Assembly: GCA_041390125.1 (NCBI GenBank)
Contig: JAWKQN010000009.1
Span: 1-64,000 of the forward strand
DNA length: 64,000 bases
Source of the DNA: Gemmatimonadota bacterium
Lineage (GTDB): Bacteria > Gemmatimonadota > Gemmatimonadetes > Longimicrobiales > Gaopeijiaceae
Reading direction: 5' to 3'
Made by a program: the position numbers and the translations under genes
Part shown: positions 18,817 to 26,560 of the stretch, in pieces
Position numbering within the stretch: position 1 is the stretch's first letter
Layout of the letters: the number at the start of each line of letters is the position of its first letter
The notes under the pieces: model-generated
The model's database searches: none
What the model was told of the DNA's origin: nothing
The model's input: the letters and a program-made list of their open reading frames with translations, nothing else

Positions 18817-19074
18817 ATGGCTCATAAGAAGGGAGTCGGCTCGAGCCGCAACGGCCGCGACTCCAATCCCCAGTATCTCGGCGTCAAGACGTACGGCGGC
18901 GAGGCCATCCGGGCCGGCGGGATCATCGTCCGTCAGCGCGGTACGCCCATCCGTCCCGGCCGCAATGTCGGCCGCGGCGGCGACGACACGCTGTTCGCCC
19001 TCGTCGATGGTGAGGTGAAGTTCGAGCGCCGCCACGGGCGGAAGATCGTGTCCGTCTACCCGGCCGCATCGTAA
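18817..19074 (+). CDS. rpmA: 50S ribosomal protein L27
   Basis: Protein of 85 residues beginning MAHKKGVGSSRNGRDSN, the flexible N-terminus that reaches the peptidyl transferase centre. The Gly/Arg-rich body (GGIIVRQRGT, RPGRNVGRGGDDTLF) is typical. A GAGGAGAGG ribosome site lies just upstream, and a strong hairpin follows the stop. Confidence 0.98.
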   Translation: MAHKKGVGSSRNGRDSNPQYLGVKTYGGEAIRAGGIIVRQRGTPIRPGRNVGRGGDDTLFALVDGEVKFERRHGRKIVSVYPAAS

Positions 19075-19090
19075 GCTTCGATCACTGCTG

Positions 19091-19125
19091 AAGATCCGCC
19101 CCCCGCACCCGCGGGGGCGGATCTT
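19091..19125 (+). terminator. Hairpin terminator after rpmA
   Basis: Perfect 13-base stem AAGATCCGCCCCC / GGGGGCGGATCTT with a 9-base loop, followed only by a short TTCC. It ends the L21-L27 transcript. Confidence 0.75.
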
Positions 19126-19148
19126 TCCGCATCCAGGAGCCGTACCTC

Positions 19149-20129
19149 ATGGACATGAGTACGGAGTCCAATCCCCCTCGCTCCCCCCGGGGCGAGGTGC
19201 GTCCATCCCGCGGAGCGACCCTGTTGGTCTGGGGCGCCCTGCTCCTCGGAGTGACCGCCTTCGGACGTCCCACGCTGCTTCCCCGTAGCGAGGCGCCGAA
19301 GGTCGAACGTCCCGAGCTCGTCGCCTTCGAGCCCTGGGATCAGCTTCCTCCCGAGCTCGAAGCCCAGGTCACGGAGTGGACGGATCGTCTCCTGGCCACG
19401 GACCCGATCACGCTCAACCGCTTCCTGTCACGCCAGGGCGCGTACGCCGGCATGATCCGCGCGCGTCTGCGCGAGCGCGGCATGCCCGAAGACCTGCTGT
19501 ATCTGGCGATGGTGGAATCGGGGCTTCGTCCGCGTGTGATGTCGCCGGATTCCGCGCTCGGGATCTGGCAGCTGCGCGAAGCCACGGCTCGTGAGTTCGG
19601 CCTGCGCGTCGACGAGTGGGTGGACGAGCGTCGCGATCCGGTGCGCGCCACCAACGCCGCGCTCGACTACCTGCAGCACCTGCACGATCGCTTCGGCTCC
19701 TGGCCGCTGGCCGCCGCCGCGTACAACGCGGGGCCCACGCGCGTGGCGCGTCTGCTGCGACGTCATGGGCCCGAGGCCGACGCGCGCATCTATTGGGAGG
19801 TGGTGCAGCACCTGCCGCGTGAGACGCGGGAGTACGTGCCGCGCATCCTGGCGGCGCGGACGCTGGCGCAGCGGGCGCCGGAGCTGGGGCTGCAGGTGGA
19901 CTACCATGCCCCCTACGCGTTCGACCGCGTGCTGGTCCCGGCCGGCACCTCGCTCTGGCGTGTGTCGCAGCGCATCGGTGTGGAGTATCCGGTGCTGCGC
20001 GACCTGAACCCGCACTTCCTGAAGGGCGTCACCCCGCCCGGTAGCGCCTATCCCGTGCGGGTGCCCGCCGGTCGTGGATCCGAGGTCGTGGCTACGCTCA
20101 CCTCCGCCCGCCGCCCGGGCACGACCTGA
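19149..20129 (+). CDS. Membrane-anchored lytic transglycosylase with LysM-like C-terminus (MltD-like)
   Basis: Protein of 326 residues. An N-terminal uncleaved signal/anchor (about 24-42) precedes a goose-lysozyme-like SLT domain (about 95-220): catalytic Glu123 in MVESGLRPRVMSPDSALGIW, then AAAAYNAGPTRVARLLRR. A single LysM-like segment (about 255-310, TSLWRVSQRIGVEYPVLRDLNP) would bind peptidoglycan. It cleaves glycan strands to 1,6-anhydromuramic products in the envelope. Two ATGs (19149 and 19155) are equally usable. It follows the rpmA terminator and is probably transcribed alone. Confidence 0.88.
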   Translation: MDMSTESNPPRSPRGEVRPSRGATLLVWGALLLGVTAFGRPTLLPRSEAPKVERPELVAFEPWDQLPPELEAQVTEWTDRLLATDPITLNRFLSRQGAYAGMIRARLRERGMPEDLLYLAMVESGLRPRVMSPDSALGIWQLREATAREFGLRVDEWVDERRDPVRATNAALDYLQHLHDRFGSWPLAAAAYNAGPTRVARLLRRHGPEADARIYWEVVQHLPRETREYVPRILAARTLAQRAPELGLQVDYHAPYAFDRVLVPAGTSLWRVSQRIGVEYPVLRDLNPHFLKGVTPPGSAYPVRVPAGRGSEVVATLTSARRPGTT

Positions 20130-20136
20130 TCCCTCT

Positions 20137-20154
20137 CCGACCCGATCGGGTTGG
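20137..20154. terminator. Short hairpin between convergent genes
   Basis: Seven-base stem around a GATC loop, with a central perfect palindrome ACCCGATCGGGT (20140-20151). It lies in the 61-base gap between the transglycosylase and the symporter, both of which end here, so it could stop transcription from either side. Confidence 0.35.
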
Positions 20155-20190
20155 CGGGGTGGGCGGTCGGGGCGTCCCGGCCCGGATCAC

Positions 20191-21648
20191 CTACCGGACG
20201 AAGTGGTCGACGTGCGCGTCGTCCTGCCGAGGTGTCGCCAGGCTCACACCGATGAGCACCGGGATGTGGACGAACAGGCCGAGCAGGCCCTCGTGCAGAT
20301 CCCAGGGCCGGTTGCCGTTGAAGTAGAAGAACAACGCCGTGGCCGATCCCGACAGCAACCCCGCCAACACGCCCGGCGTGGTGGCGCGGCGCCAGTAGAG
20401 CGCCGCGACGACCGGCGGGGCGAACTGACAGATGATGCCGTACGCGGTGAGCAGCAACACCACCAGCGACTGGTTGCCCGAGATCGCGAAGGCATAGGCC
20501 ACCAGCGCCACCAGCACCACGCCCACCTTGATCCAGAGCTGACGGGTCTCTTCGCCCAGCCGGGGCGCGAACGGATGGACGCCGTCCTCGACCGCGACGG
20601 ACGCGGCCGCGTGCAGCAGCGCGTCCCCCGTGGACATGGAGGCCGACAGCGCACCCGCGCAGAAGAGTCCCACGACCAGCGGGGACAGGTTGGACTCCAG
20701 GATCAGATAGGGCAGGATGAAGTCCGCGCGCGGCGGTGAGCCCGGATAGAGCACCCCCGCGAAGCCGATCAGGAAGACCGGGATCAGGAAGAGCTGGAAG
20801 GTGGGGAAGAGCACGGCCGTGCGGCGGATGGTACGATCGTCCTTGGCCGTGAACGCCTTCATGAAGAGGTGGGGCCACATCATGAGGCCGACGGCGCTGA
20901 CGAGGATCGCGCTGGAGAACCCGCCCCAGCTCCACGGCGCCCCGCTGGCCGTCAGCCCGGGGAGCGCGAGCAGGTCGGGACGGGCGGTCTCGATCTGCGC
21001 GAACATCTCGGCCACCCCGCCATACATGTGGATCGGCAGGTAGAGCCCCAACGTCCAGGCGATCGACAGCATGAAGATGCCCTGGAACGTGTTGGTCCAC
21101 CCCACCGCCGCCACGCCGCCCAGCAGCACGTACAGCACCACCACGCCGTAGGACAGCGCCGCACCCAACCAGATGGGGACGTGCCCTTCGGTGACGGCCT
21201 GGATGACGATGGCCGCACCGGACATCTGGAGCGTCACGTACGGGATGAAGGCCAGCACGGCCAGCACGGCCAGCGTGGCCGAGAGCCCGCGTGAGGGGAA
21301 GCGGCCGGCGAGCAACTGTGCCTGGGTGACGAAGCCCCGCCGGCGCCCGACGTCCGCGACCCGGGGACCCAACCAGTACCACCAGCCCATCCCCAGGACG
21401 CCGTAGGCCAGGATGTAGTAGGCCGCCGCACCCTGCGAATAGGCCCATCCCGGCCCGCCCAGGAACGCGAACGCGGAGAAGACGCTGGCGCCGGTCACGA
21501 AGTACATGACCAACAGACCGAACGAGCGGTCTCCCGCCACGTAGCCCTGCACGCTGTGGCTGGCCCGACGGCCGGCCTTCAGCCCGATCCCGAGCGTCAC
21601 GCCCAGGTAGATGACCAGGATGGTCGTGACGACGACCCAGCGCTCCAC
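20191..21648 (-). CDS. Sodium:solute symporter (SSS family)
   Basis: Protein of 485 residues with about 13 hydrophobic segments and SSS landmarks: an N-terminal RRASHSVQGYVAGDRSFG loop, GGPGWAYSQGAAAYY, the GGVAAVGWTNTFQG signature region and GLFCAGALSASMSTGDALLHA in the core. SSS carriers couple sodium entry to uptake of sugars, amino acids, pantothenate or short-chain acids. The partner DUF3311 gene one base upstream and the beta-oxidation genes before that suggest a monocarboxylate or short-chain fatty acid, which is inference. Start is GTG at 21648. Confidence 0.88.
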   Translation of the reverse strand: MERWVVVTTILVIYLGVTLGIGLKAGRRASHSVQGYVAGDRSFGLLVMYFVTGASVFSAFAFLGGPGWAYSQGAAAYYILAYGVLGMGWWYWLGPRVADVGRRRGFVTQAQLLAGRFPSRGLSATLAVLAVLAFIPYVTLQMSGAAIVIQAVTEGHVPIWLGAALSYGVVVLYVLLGGVAAVGWTNTFQGIFMLSIAWTLGLYLPIHMYGGVAEMFAQIETARPDLLALPGLTASGAPWSWGGFSSAILVSAVGLMMWPHLFMKAFTAKDDRTIRRTAVLFPTFQLFLIPVFLIGFAGVLYPGSPPRADFILPYLILESNLSPLVVGLFCAGALSASMSTGDALLHAAASVAVEDGVHPFAPRLGEETRQLWIKVGVVLVALVAYAFAISGNQSLVVLLLTAYGIICQFAPPVVAALYWRRATTPGVLAGLLSGSATALFFYFNGNRPWDLHEGLLGLFVHIPVLIGVSLATPRQDDAHVDHFVR

Positions 21649-21649
21649 G

Positions 21650-21853
21650 CTAGCCGTCCCGCTCGCGCCGTTGCTGGTCCGCGTCCAGCCAGAGCAGGAC
21701 CACGAACGCGCCCACGATCCAGGCGGCGTACCACGCGAAGTTGAACGGGATGCCGAACACGTGGGGGCGCACGCGATTGGCGATCAGCGCACCCGGCCAG
21801 GTGGTGGCCAGCGCCATCAGCACCAGGTAGACGATCGTGACCTTGACCCTCAC
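21650..21853 (-). CDS. DUF3311-type small membrane partner of SSS symporter
   Basis: Protein of 67 residues with two hydrophobic helices (about 4-24 and 36-56) and the conserved stretch FGIPFNFAWYAAWIV between them, ending in a charged tail. Small DUF3311 proteins are regularly encoded just before SSS carriers. GTG start in a GTGA overlap with the preceding hydratase, and a single base separates its stop from the symporter start, so it is translated with both. Confidence 0.8.
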   Translation of the reverse strand: MRVKVTIVYLVLMALATTWPGALIANRVRPHVFGIPFNFAWYAAWIVGAFVVLLWLDADQQRRERDG

Positions 21854-22632
21854 GATCCCTTGAACTCCGGCCGGCGCTTCTCGATGAAGGCGCGTACCCC
21901 TTCGCGACCGTCGTCGCTCGCGAACGCGGTGAGGAAGAGCTCCTTCTCCAGAGCCAGGCCTTCGGTCAACGGCATCTGGGACGCGGCGCCCACCGCGCGC
22001 TTGGCCAGGGCCAGCGCGACCGGGCTCCAGCGCGCCATGCGCCCGGCCAGCTCGCGGGCCCGCTCCAGGTGCTGGCCTTCGTCGACGAGGATCTCCACCA
22101 GTCCGATGCGGTGCGCTTCCTCCGCGTCGATCGGGTCGCCCGTGAGCGCGATGCGCATCGCCTGGCCCGGGCCCACGAGGCGCGCCAGGCGCTGCGTGCC
22201 GCCCGCGCCCGGGATCAGGCCCAGCCGGATCTCGGCCTGGGCGAACGAGGCGGTGCGGTCCGCCACGCGCACGTCGCAGGCGAGCGCCAGCTCGGAGCCC
22301 CCGCCCAGGCAGTAGCCGTGCACGGCGGCGATGATGGGCTTGGGGAACTCCGCGACCGCGTCGTACACGCGGCGCAGCTCGTACATGCGGCGTTGCTCCA
22401 CCGGCTCCCGCGCCGCGAACTCGGCGACATCGGCTCCGGCCACGAAGGCCTTGTCGCCCGCGCCGTGGAGGATGGCCACCTTCACGCGGTCGTCGTCCGC
22501 CAACGTGTCCACTGCGGCCATGATGCGCTGGCGCACGTCCTCGTTCAGCGCGTTGAGCTTGTCGGGTCGGTTGATCCGGATCCAGGCGAGCGGCGGCTCG
22601 ACCGTGACCACGACGCTCGGTTCGTCGCTCAT
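21850..22632 (-). CDS. Enoyl-CoA hydratase
   Basis: Protein of 260 residues of the crotonase family. AFVAGADVAEF and HGYCLGGGSELALACD supply the oxyanion hole; the catalytic region QAEIRLGLIPGAGGTQRL has both Glu positions expected of a true hydratase. It adds water to trans-2-enoyl-CoA in beta-oxidation. It overlaps the hydroxyacyl-CoA dehydrogenase gene upstream by four bases (ATGA) and the DUF3311 gene downstream, forming one operon with the thiolase at its head. Confidence 0.93.
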   Translation of the reverse strand: MSDEPSVVVTVEPPLAWIRINRPDKLNALNEDVRQRIMAAVDTLADDDRVKVAILHGAGDKAFVAGADVAEFAAREPVEQRRMYELRRVYDAVAEFPKPIIAAVHGYCLGGGSELALACDVRVADRTASFAQAEIRLGLIPGAGGTQRLARLVGPGQAMRIALTGDPIDAEEAHRIGLVEILVDEGQHLERARELAGRMARWSPVALALAKRAVGAASQMPLTEGLALEKELFLTAFASDDGREGVRAFIEKRRPEFKGS

Positions 22633-23495
22633 CGCGCTCCGTCCTTCCAGTCGTAGAAGCCCTGGCCGGACTTCTTGCCCAGCCGCCCTTCCTCCACCAT
22701 GCGGCGCAGCAGCGCCGGGGGGCGGAAGTGCTCCGCACCGAGCGCACCGTGCAGGTACTCCGCGATGCCCAGACGCACGTCGAGCCCGACCAGGTCGGTG
22801 AGCTTCAGCGGGCCCATGGGGTGGCGGTAGCCGAGCTCCATGGCCTTGTCGATGTCGGCGGCGCTGGCCACGCCTTCCTCCACCATGCGCATCGCCTCCA
22901 GGCCCAGGATCACACCCAGGCGCGAGGAGGCGAAGCCGGGCGAATCCTTGACCACGATGGGCTCCTTGCCGAGCGCGCGCGCGAACGCCACCCCGGCCTC
23001 CGTGGTCGCGGGCGTGGTGCGGGGGCCGTGCACGACCTCCACCAGCGCCATGATGTGCACGGGATTGAAGAAGTGCAGCCCGAGGAAGCGACCCGGATCG
23101 GGAACGCCGTCGGCCAGCTCCGCGATCGACAGGGAGGACGTGTTGGTGGCCAGCAGCACGCCGGCCGGTGCCGCGGCGACCGCCTCCGCGAAGAGCGCCC
23201 GCTTGAGGTCCGCACGCTCGGGGATGGCCTCGATGACGAGGTCGGCGTCCGCGACGGCGTCCGCGACGCGCTGCGAGCCCGACAGGCGGCCGAGCGTGGC
23301 GTCGCGCGCGTCCGCGGCCACCTTCCCCAGCGCGACGCCCTTGTCCAGGTTCGCGCGTACGCGCGCCAGACCCGTGTCGACCGCCTCGGCGGTCACGTCG
23401 TTCAGCACCACCGTGAAGCCGGACTGCGCGGCCACCTGGGCGATGCCGTGGCCCATCGTGCCGGCTCCGAGCACGGCCACGCGCTCGATGTTCAT
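22629..23495 (-). CDS. 3-hydroxyacyl-CoA (3-hydroxybutyryl-CoA) dehydrogenase
   Basis: Protein of 288 residues. N-terminal Rossmann NAD site VLGAGTMGHGIAQVAA, the catalytic-His segment LGLHFFNPVHIMALVEVV, and the C-terminal domain with GFASSRLGVILGLEAMRMVEEG and HPMGPLKLTDLVGLD. The size is that of the monofunctional dehydrogenase (FadB2/PaaH type) that oxidises L-3-hydroxyacyl-CoA with NAD. ATGA overlaps join it to both the thiolase and the hydratase. Confidence 0.94.
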   Translation of the reverse strand: MNIERVAVLGAGTMGHGIAQVAAQSGFTVVLNDVTAEAVDTGLARVRANLDKGVALGKVAADARDATLGRLSGSQRVADAVADADLVIEAIPERADLKRALFAEAVAAAPAGVLLATNTSSLSIAELADGVPDPGRFLGLHFFNPVHIMALVEVVHGPRTTPATTEAGVAFARALGKEPIVVKDSPGFASSRLGVILGLEAMRMVEEGVASAADIDKAMELGYRHPMGPLKLTDLVGLDVRLGIAEYLHGALGAEHFRPPALLRRMVEEGRLGKKSGQGFYDWKDGAR

Positions 23496-24691
23496 GCGCC
23501 CTCCACGACGGTGGCAATGCCCTGGCCCACGCCGATGCACATGCTCGCGAGGCCGCTGCCGCTGCCGCGCCGCTTCATCTCGTGCACGAGCGTCACCAGG
23601 ATGCGCGCGCCGGAGCAGCCGACCGGATGCCCCAGGGCGATGGCGCCGCCGTTCACGTTCACGCGCGCCGGATCCAGCTCGAGCTCCGCCATGCAGGGCA
23701 GCGCCTGCGCGGCGAACGCCTCGTTCAGCTCCACGAGGTCCACGTCCGGTGCGGCCAGACCCGCGCGCGTCAGGGCGGTGCGACTGGCCGGGACCGGCCC
23801 CATCCCCATGCGATGCGGCTCCAGGCCGGCCGTGCCCGTGGAGACCACCCGGGCCAGCGGGGAGAGCCCCAGGGCCCGGGCCCGCTCGGCCTCCATGACC
23901 AGGAGGGCCGCTGCCCCGTCGTTCAGCCCGGACGAGTTGCCGGCCGTGACCGTCCCTCCGGTCTTGAAGACCGGACGCAGGCGGGCGAGCGCCTCGGCCG
24001 TGGTGTCCGGCCGCGGGTGCTCGTCGGTGTCCACCACCACGGGGTCCCCCTTGCGCTGGGGGATGCTCACGGGCGCGATCTCGTCCACGAAGCGGCCCGC
24101 GTCGAGCGCGGCTCCGGCCCGCCGCTGGCTCTCCAACGCGAAGGCGTCCTGCGCTTCCCGCGTGACGCCGAATTCGTCCGCCACCACCTCGGCGGTCTCG
24201 CCGAGCCCGATGGTCCACTGTGCGGGGAGCGCCGGATTGGTGAAGCGCCACCCCAGGACGGTGTCCGCCACCTCGGGCGCGCCCCGCGGCCAGCCCGTGT
24301 CCGGCTTGAGGGTCACCCACGGCGCCCGGCTCATGCTCTCCACACCGCCCGCGATGAACACCTCGCCCTCGCCGGCGCGGATCTGGTGGAAGGCCTGGTG
24401 GACCGCCTGCATGCCGGATCCGCAGAGGCGGTTGACCGTCACGCCGGGCACCGTGACCGGCAGCCCGGCCCGCAGGAGGGCCATGCGCGCCACGTTGCGG
24501 TTGTCCTCGCCCGCCTGGTTGGTGCAGCCGAAGATCACGTCGTCGAGGAGGGCGGGGTCGAGGCCGGTCCGCGCGAGAAGGGCGGTCAGCGTGACGGCCG
24601 CCAGGTCATCCGGGCGGACCGGCGCGAGCGCGCCTCCATGGCGGCCGATGGGCGTGCGAAGGGCGTCGACGATCCAGACGTCTCGGGGCAT
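23492..24691 (-). CDS. Acetyl-CoA acyltransferase (thiolase)
   Basis: Protein of 399 residues with the thiolase triad: Cys90 in NRLCGSGMQAV (acyl carrier), His355 in NGGAIALGHPVGCSG and Cys385 in ASMCIGVGQG. It cleaves 3-ketoacyl-CoA to acetyl-CoA, or condenses two acetyl-CoA. First gene of the minus-strand operon thiolase-dehydrogenase-hydratase-DUF3311-symporter. The start context lacks a strong Shine-Dalgarno site. A candidate promoter lies about 50 bases upstream. Confidence 0.95.
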   Translation of the reverse strand: MPRDVWIVDALRTPIGRHGGALAPVRPDDLAAVTLTALLARTGLDPALLDDVIFGCTNQAGEDNRNVARMALLRAGLPVTVPGVTVNRLCGSGMQAVHQAFHQIRAGEGEVFIAGGVESMSRAPWVTLKPDTGWPRGAPEVADTVLGWRFTNPALPAQWTIGLGETAEVVADEFGVTREAQDAFALESQRRAGAALDAGRFVDEIAPVSIPQRKGDPVVVDTDEHPRPDTTAEALARLRPVFKTGGTVTAGNSSGLNDGAAALLVMEAERARALGLSPLARVVSTGTAGLEPHRMGMGPVPASRTALTRAGLAAPDVDLVELNEAFAAQALPCMAELELDPARVNVNGGAIALGHPVGCSGARILVTLVHEMKRRGSGSGLASMCIGVGQGIATVVEGA

Positions 24692-24717
24692 GAAGCCGTG
24701 TGCTGTGGGTGAGGGGC

Positions 24718-24746
24718 TTGGCCCGGGGACGGGCGAGCCCTAGGCT
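24718..24746 (+). promoter_or_regulatory. Candidate promoter of carbonic anhydrase gene
   Basis: TTGGCC (24718-24723), 17-base spacer, TAGGCT (24741-24746). Its -10 overlaps the -10 of the opposing thiolase promoter, so the two would compete. Confidence 0.4.
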
Positions 24747-24770
24747 ACCCGCGCCCGGGGGCCGGAGCAA
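24742..24770 (-). promoter_or_regulatory. Candidate promoter of the beta-oxidation/symporter operon
   Basis: On the minus strand TTGCTC (24770-24765), 17-base spacer, TAGCCT (24747-24742), about 50 bases before the thiolase ATG. The six-base CCTAGG palindrome at its core is shared with the divergent promoter. Confidence 0.4.
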
Positions 24771-24840
24771 GGTGGCGCCGTCCCCTCCTGTTCGCGGGGC
24801 GGCGCATGGGGTGTGGCCGCTCCCTCCCACGGACGAACCC

Positions 24841-25458
24841 GTGCGTTTCCTGCCCGACCTCTTCGCGGCCAACCGTGCCTGGTCCGCCAGCCGCACGGAC
24901 GCCGATCCCGACTTCTTCACCCGTCTCTCCCGGCAGCAGGCGCCGCGCTATCTGTGGATCGGCTGCTCGGACAGCCGCGTGCCGGCCAACCAGATCGTGG
25001 GGCTGGATCCGGGCGAGGTGTTCGTGCACCGCAACGTGGCCAACCTGGTCCCGAGCGGAGACGTGAACCTGGAAGCCGCGGTCCAGTACGCCATCGAGAC
25101 GCTCCAGGTGCGGGACGTCATCGTGTGCGGCCACTACGGGTGCGGCGGGGTGGAGGCGGCGCTGCGGGAACGCCCGCTGCACGGGCCGATCGATCGCTGG
25201 CTGGAGCCGCTCCGGGCCGTGCGGGCCCGACACCGGGCCGAGCTCGAGGCGCTGCCGGAGGACGGGACGCGCTGGCGACGCCTGTGCGAGCTCAACGTGC
25301 TCGCGCAGGTCGAGGCGCTGGCGGCCACGCCCTGGGTGGAGCAGGCGTGGGCCCAGGGCCGGATGCTCCACCTGCACGGGTGGATCTACGACGTGCGGGA
25401 TGGCCTGCTGCACGACCTGCACGCCAGCCGGGCCGGCAGCGCGGACCCGCCGGGGTAG
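24841..25458 (+). CDS. can: Beta-class carbonic anhydrase
   Basis: Protein of 205 residues interconverting CO2 and bicarbonate. Zinc ligands Cys42, His98 and Cys101 with the catalytic Asp44-Arg46 dyad (CSDSR) and the CGHYGCGG loop are all present. Bicarbonate would serve the biotin-dependent carboxylase and anaplerosis. The GTG at 24841 gives the family start RFLPDLFAANRAW; an upstream ATG in frame would add 47 unlikely residues. Transcribed alone, divergent from the thiolase operon. Confidence 0.93.
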   Translation: MRFLPDLFAANRAWSASRTDADPDFFTRLSRQQAPRYLWIGCSDSRVPANQIVGLDPGEVFVHRNVANLVPSGDVNLEAAVQYAIETLQVRDVIVCGHYGCGGVEAALRERPLHGPIDRWLEPLRAVRARHRAELEALPEDGTRWRRLCELNVLAQVEALAATPWVEQAWAQGRMLHLHGWIYDVRDGLLHDLHASRAGSADPPG

Positions 25459-25710
25459 GGGGGGCGCCCGCGTCCGCCCGGCCACCGTGAAGGCGGGGAG
25501 ACCCGGCCGCCTGCCAAGGCGCTGCCGCCGCCGCGAACGCCTCGGGGGCCACCGCGCGTACGGGCGCGGGCCCCACGGCGTGGAACCGCGGAGCCGACCC
25601 GTCGTATGAACCAGAAGCCGACCCTCGGCTCCCGGCCGTTGCGCCTACACCGCGCGAACGCCCCCGAAGCCCGCGGGTCGGCGTTGCTCCTCTCGACGAC
25701 GGAGGGTCCC

Positions 25711-26451
25711 GTGCAGAGAAGCCTGTCCCTCGCTCTCCTGCTTCTCCTGGCCTCCGGGGTCGGCCTGACCGCACAGCAGGCCGCGGAAGGCCCCGCGCCG
25801 CTGATCGGCACCATCGTGGACGGGCAGACCGGCACGCCCCTGCTCGGCGCCTGGATCGGACCGCGGGGCGAGGACTGGGGGACCTACACCCGGGAGGACG
25901 GTCGCTTCCATCTGCCGGACGTGCGCCAGGGACCGGCGCTCTACGACGTCGAGATGCTCGGATACGCACGGCGGGTCGTGGAGATCGCGCCGGGCGCGCC
26001 GGTGCGGATCGACATGGATCCCGACCCGCTGGTGCTCGAAGGCCTCACCGTGGTGGCAGACCGCTTCAAGCGGAGACGCAACGCCTATGCGTACTCGGTG
26101 AACACGATCGAGCGGGACGAGCTGCTGTTCTCGGGTGCGGCCGACCTGCTCGACTTCATCCGCGGCCGCGCCGGCGTCTTCACCACACCCTGCCCGGCCG
26201 GGGGTGCGTTCCGCTTCGCGTCGTTCGATTGTGCCGTGGTGCGCGGCCGTCCCACCGAGATCACCGTGTGCCTGGACGAAGCCCCGCTGCTCGGCGGAGC
26301 GGATCAACTGCGCATGATCCCGCCGCAGGAGCTCCACATGGTGGAGGTCTATCGCCGGGGTGCCCACATCCGCGTGTACACGGAGCAGTTCATGGCCCGC
26401 GCAGCGCGGCGCCGGCTCACGGTGCCACCCCTGGGCTTCGGGTTCTGCTGA
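25711..26451 (+). CDS. Secreted CarboxypepD-regulatory-like/TonB plug-like protein without a barrel
   Basis: Protein of 246 residues from a GTG with a GGAGGG ribosome site and a clear signal peptide (QRSLSLALLLLLASGVGL). A CarboxypepD_reg-type beta-sandwich (about 30-112: GTIVDGQTGTPLLGAW, REDGRFHLPDV, VEMLGYARR) is followed by a region resembling a TonB-receptor plug (about 115-235, with ELHMVEVYRRGAHIRVYT). Two Cys pairs may be oxidised. The 22-strand barrel of a receptor is absent, the gene ending cleanly at a terminator. An in-frame ATG at 25606 exists, but the signal peptide supports 25711. Exact function unknown. Confidence 0.75.
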   Translation: MQRSLSLALLLLLASGVGLTAQQAAEGPAPLIGTIVDGQTGTPLLGAWIGPRGEDWGTYTREDGRFHLPDVRQGPALYDVEMLGYARRVVEIAPGAPVRIDMDPDPLVLEGLTVVADRFKRRRNAYAYSVNTIERDELLFSGAADLLDFIRGRAGVFTTPCPAGGAFRFASFDCAVVRGRPTEITVCLDEAPLLGGADQLRMIPPQELHMVEVYRRGAHIRVYTEQFMARAARRRLTVPPLGFGFC

Positions 26452-26475
26452 TCGGTCCGTTCCGCAGGGAATGCG

Positions 26476-26507
26476 ACGGGGGCCGGCACATCCGTGCCGG
26501 CCCCCGT
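26476..26507. terminator. Bidirectional hairpin terminator
   Basis: Perfect 14-base stem (ACGGGGGCCGGCAC / GTGCCGGCCCCCGT) with a four-base ATCC loop between two convergent genes, the plug-like protein and the aldehyde dehydrogenase. TTCT follows on the plus strand. Confidence 0.8.
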
Positions 26508-26560
26508 TCTGCATCCTGCTGGGGTGTGTTCGCGGTCGTGCTGCACGCCGCGGACGGCGC

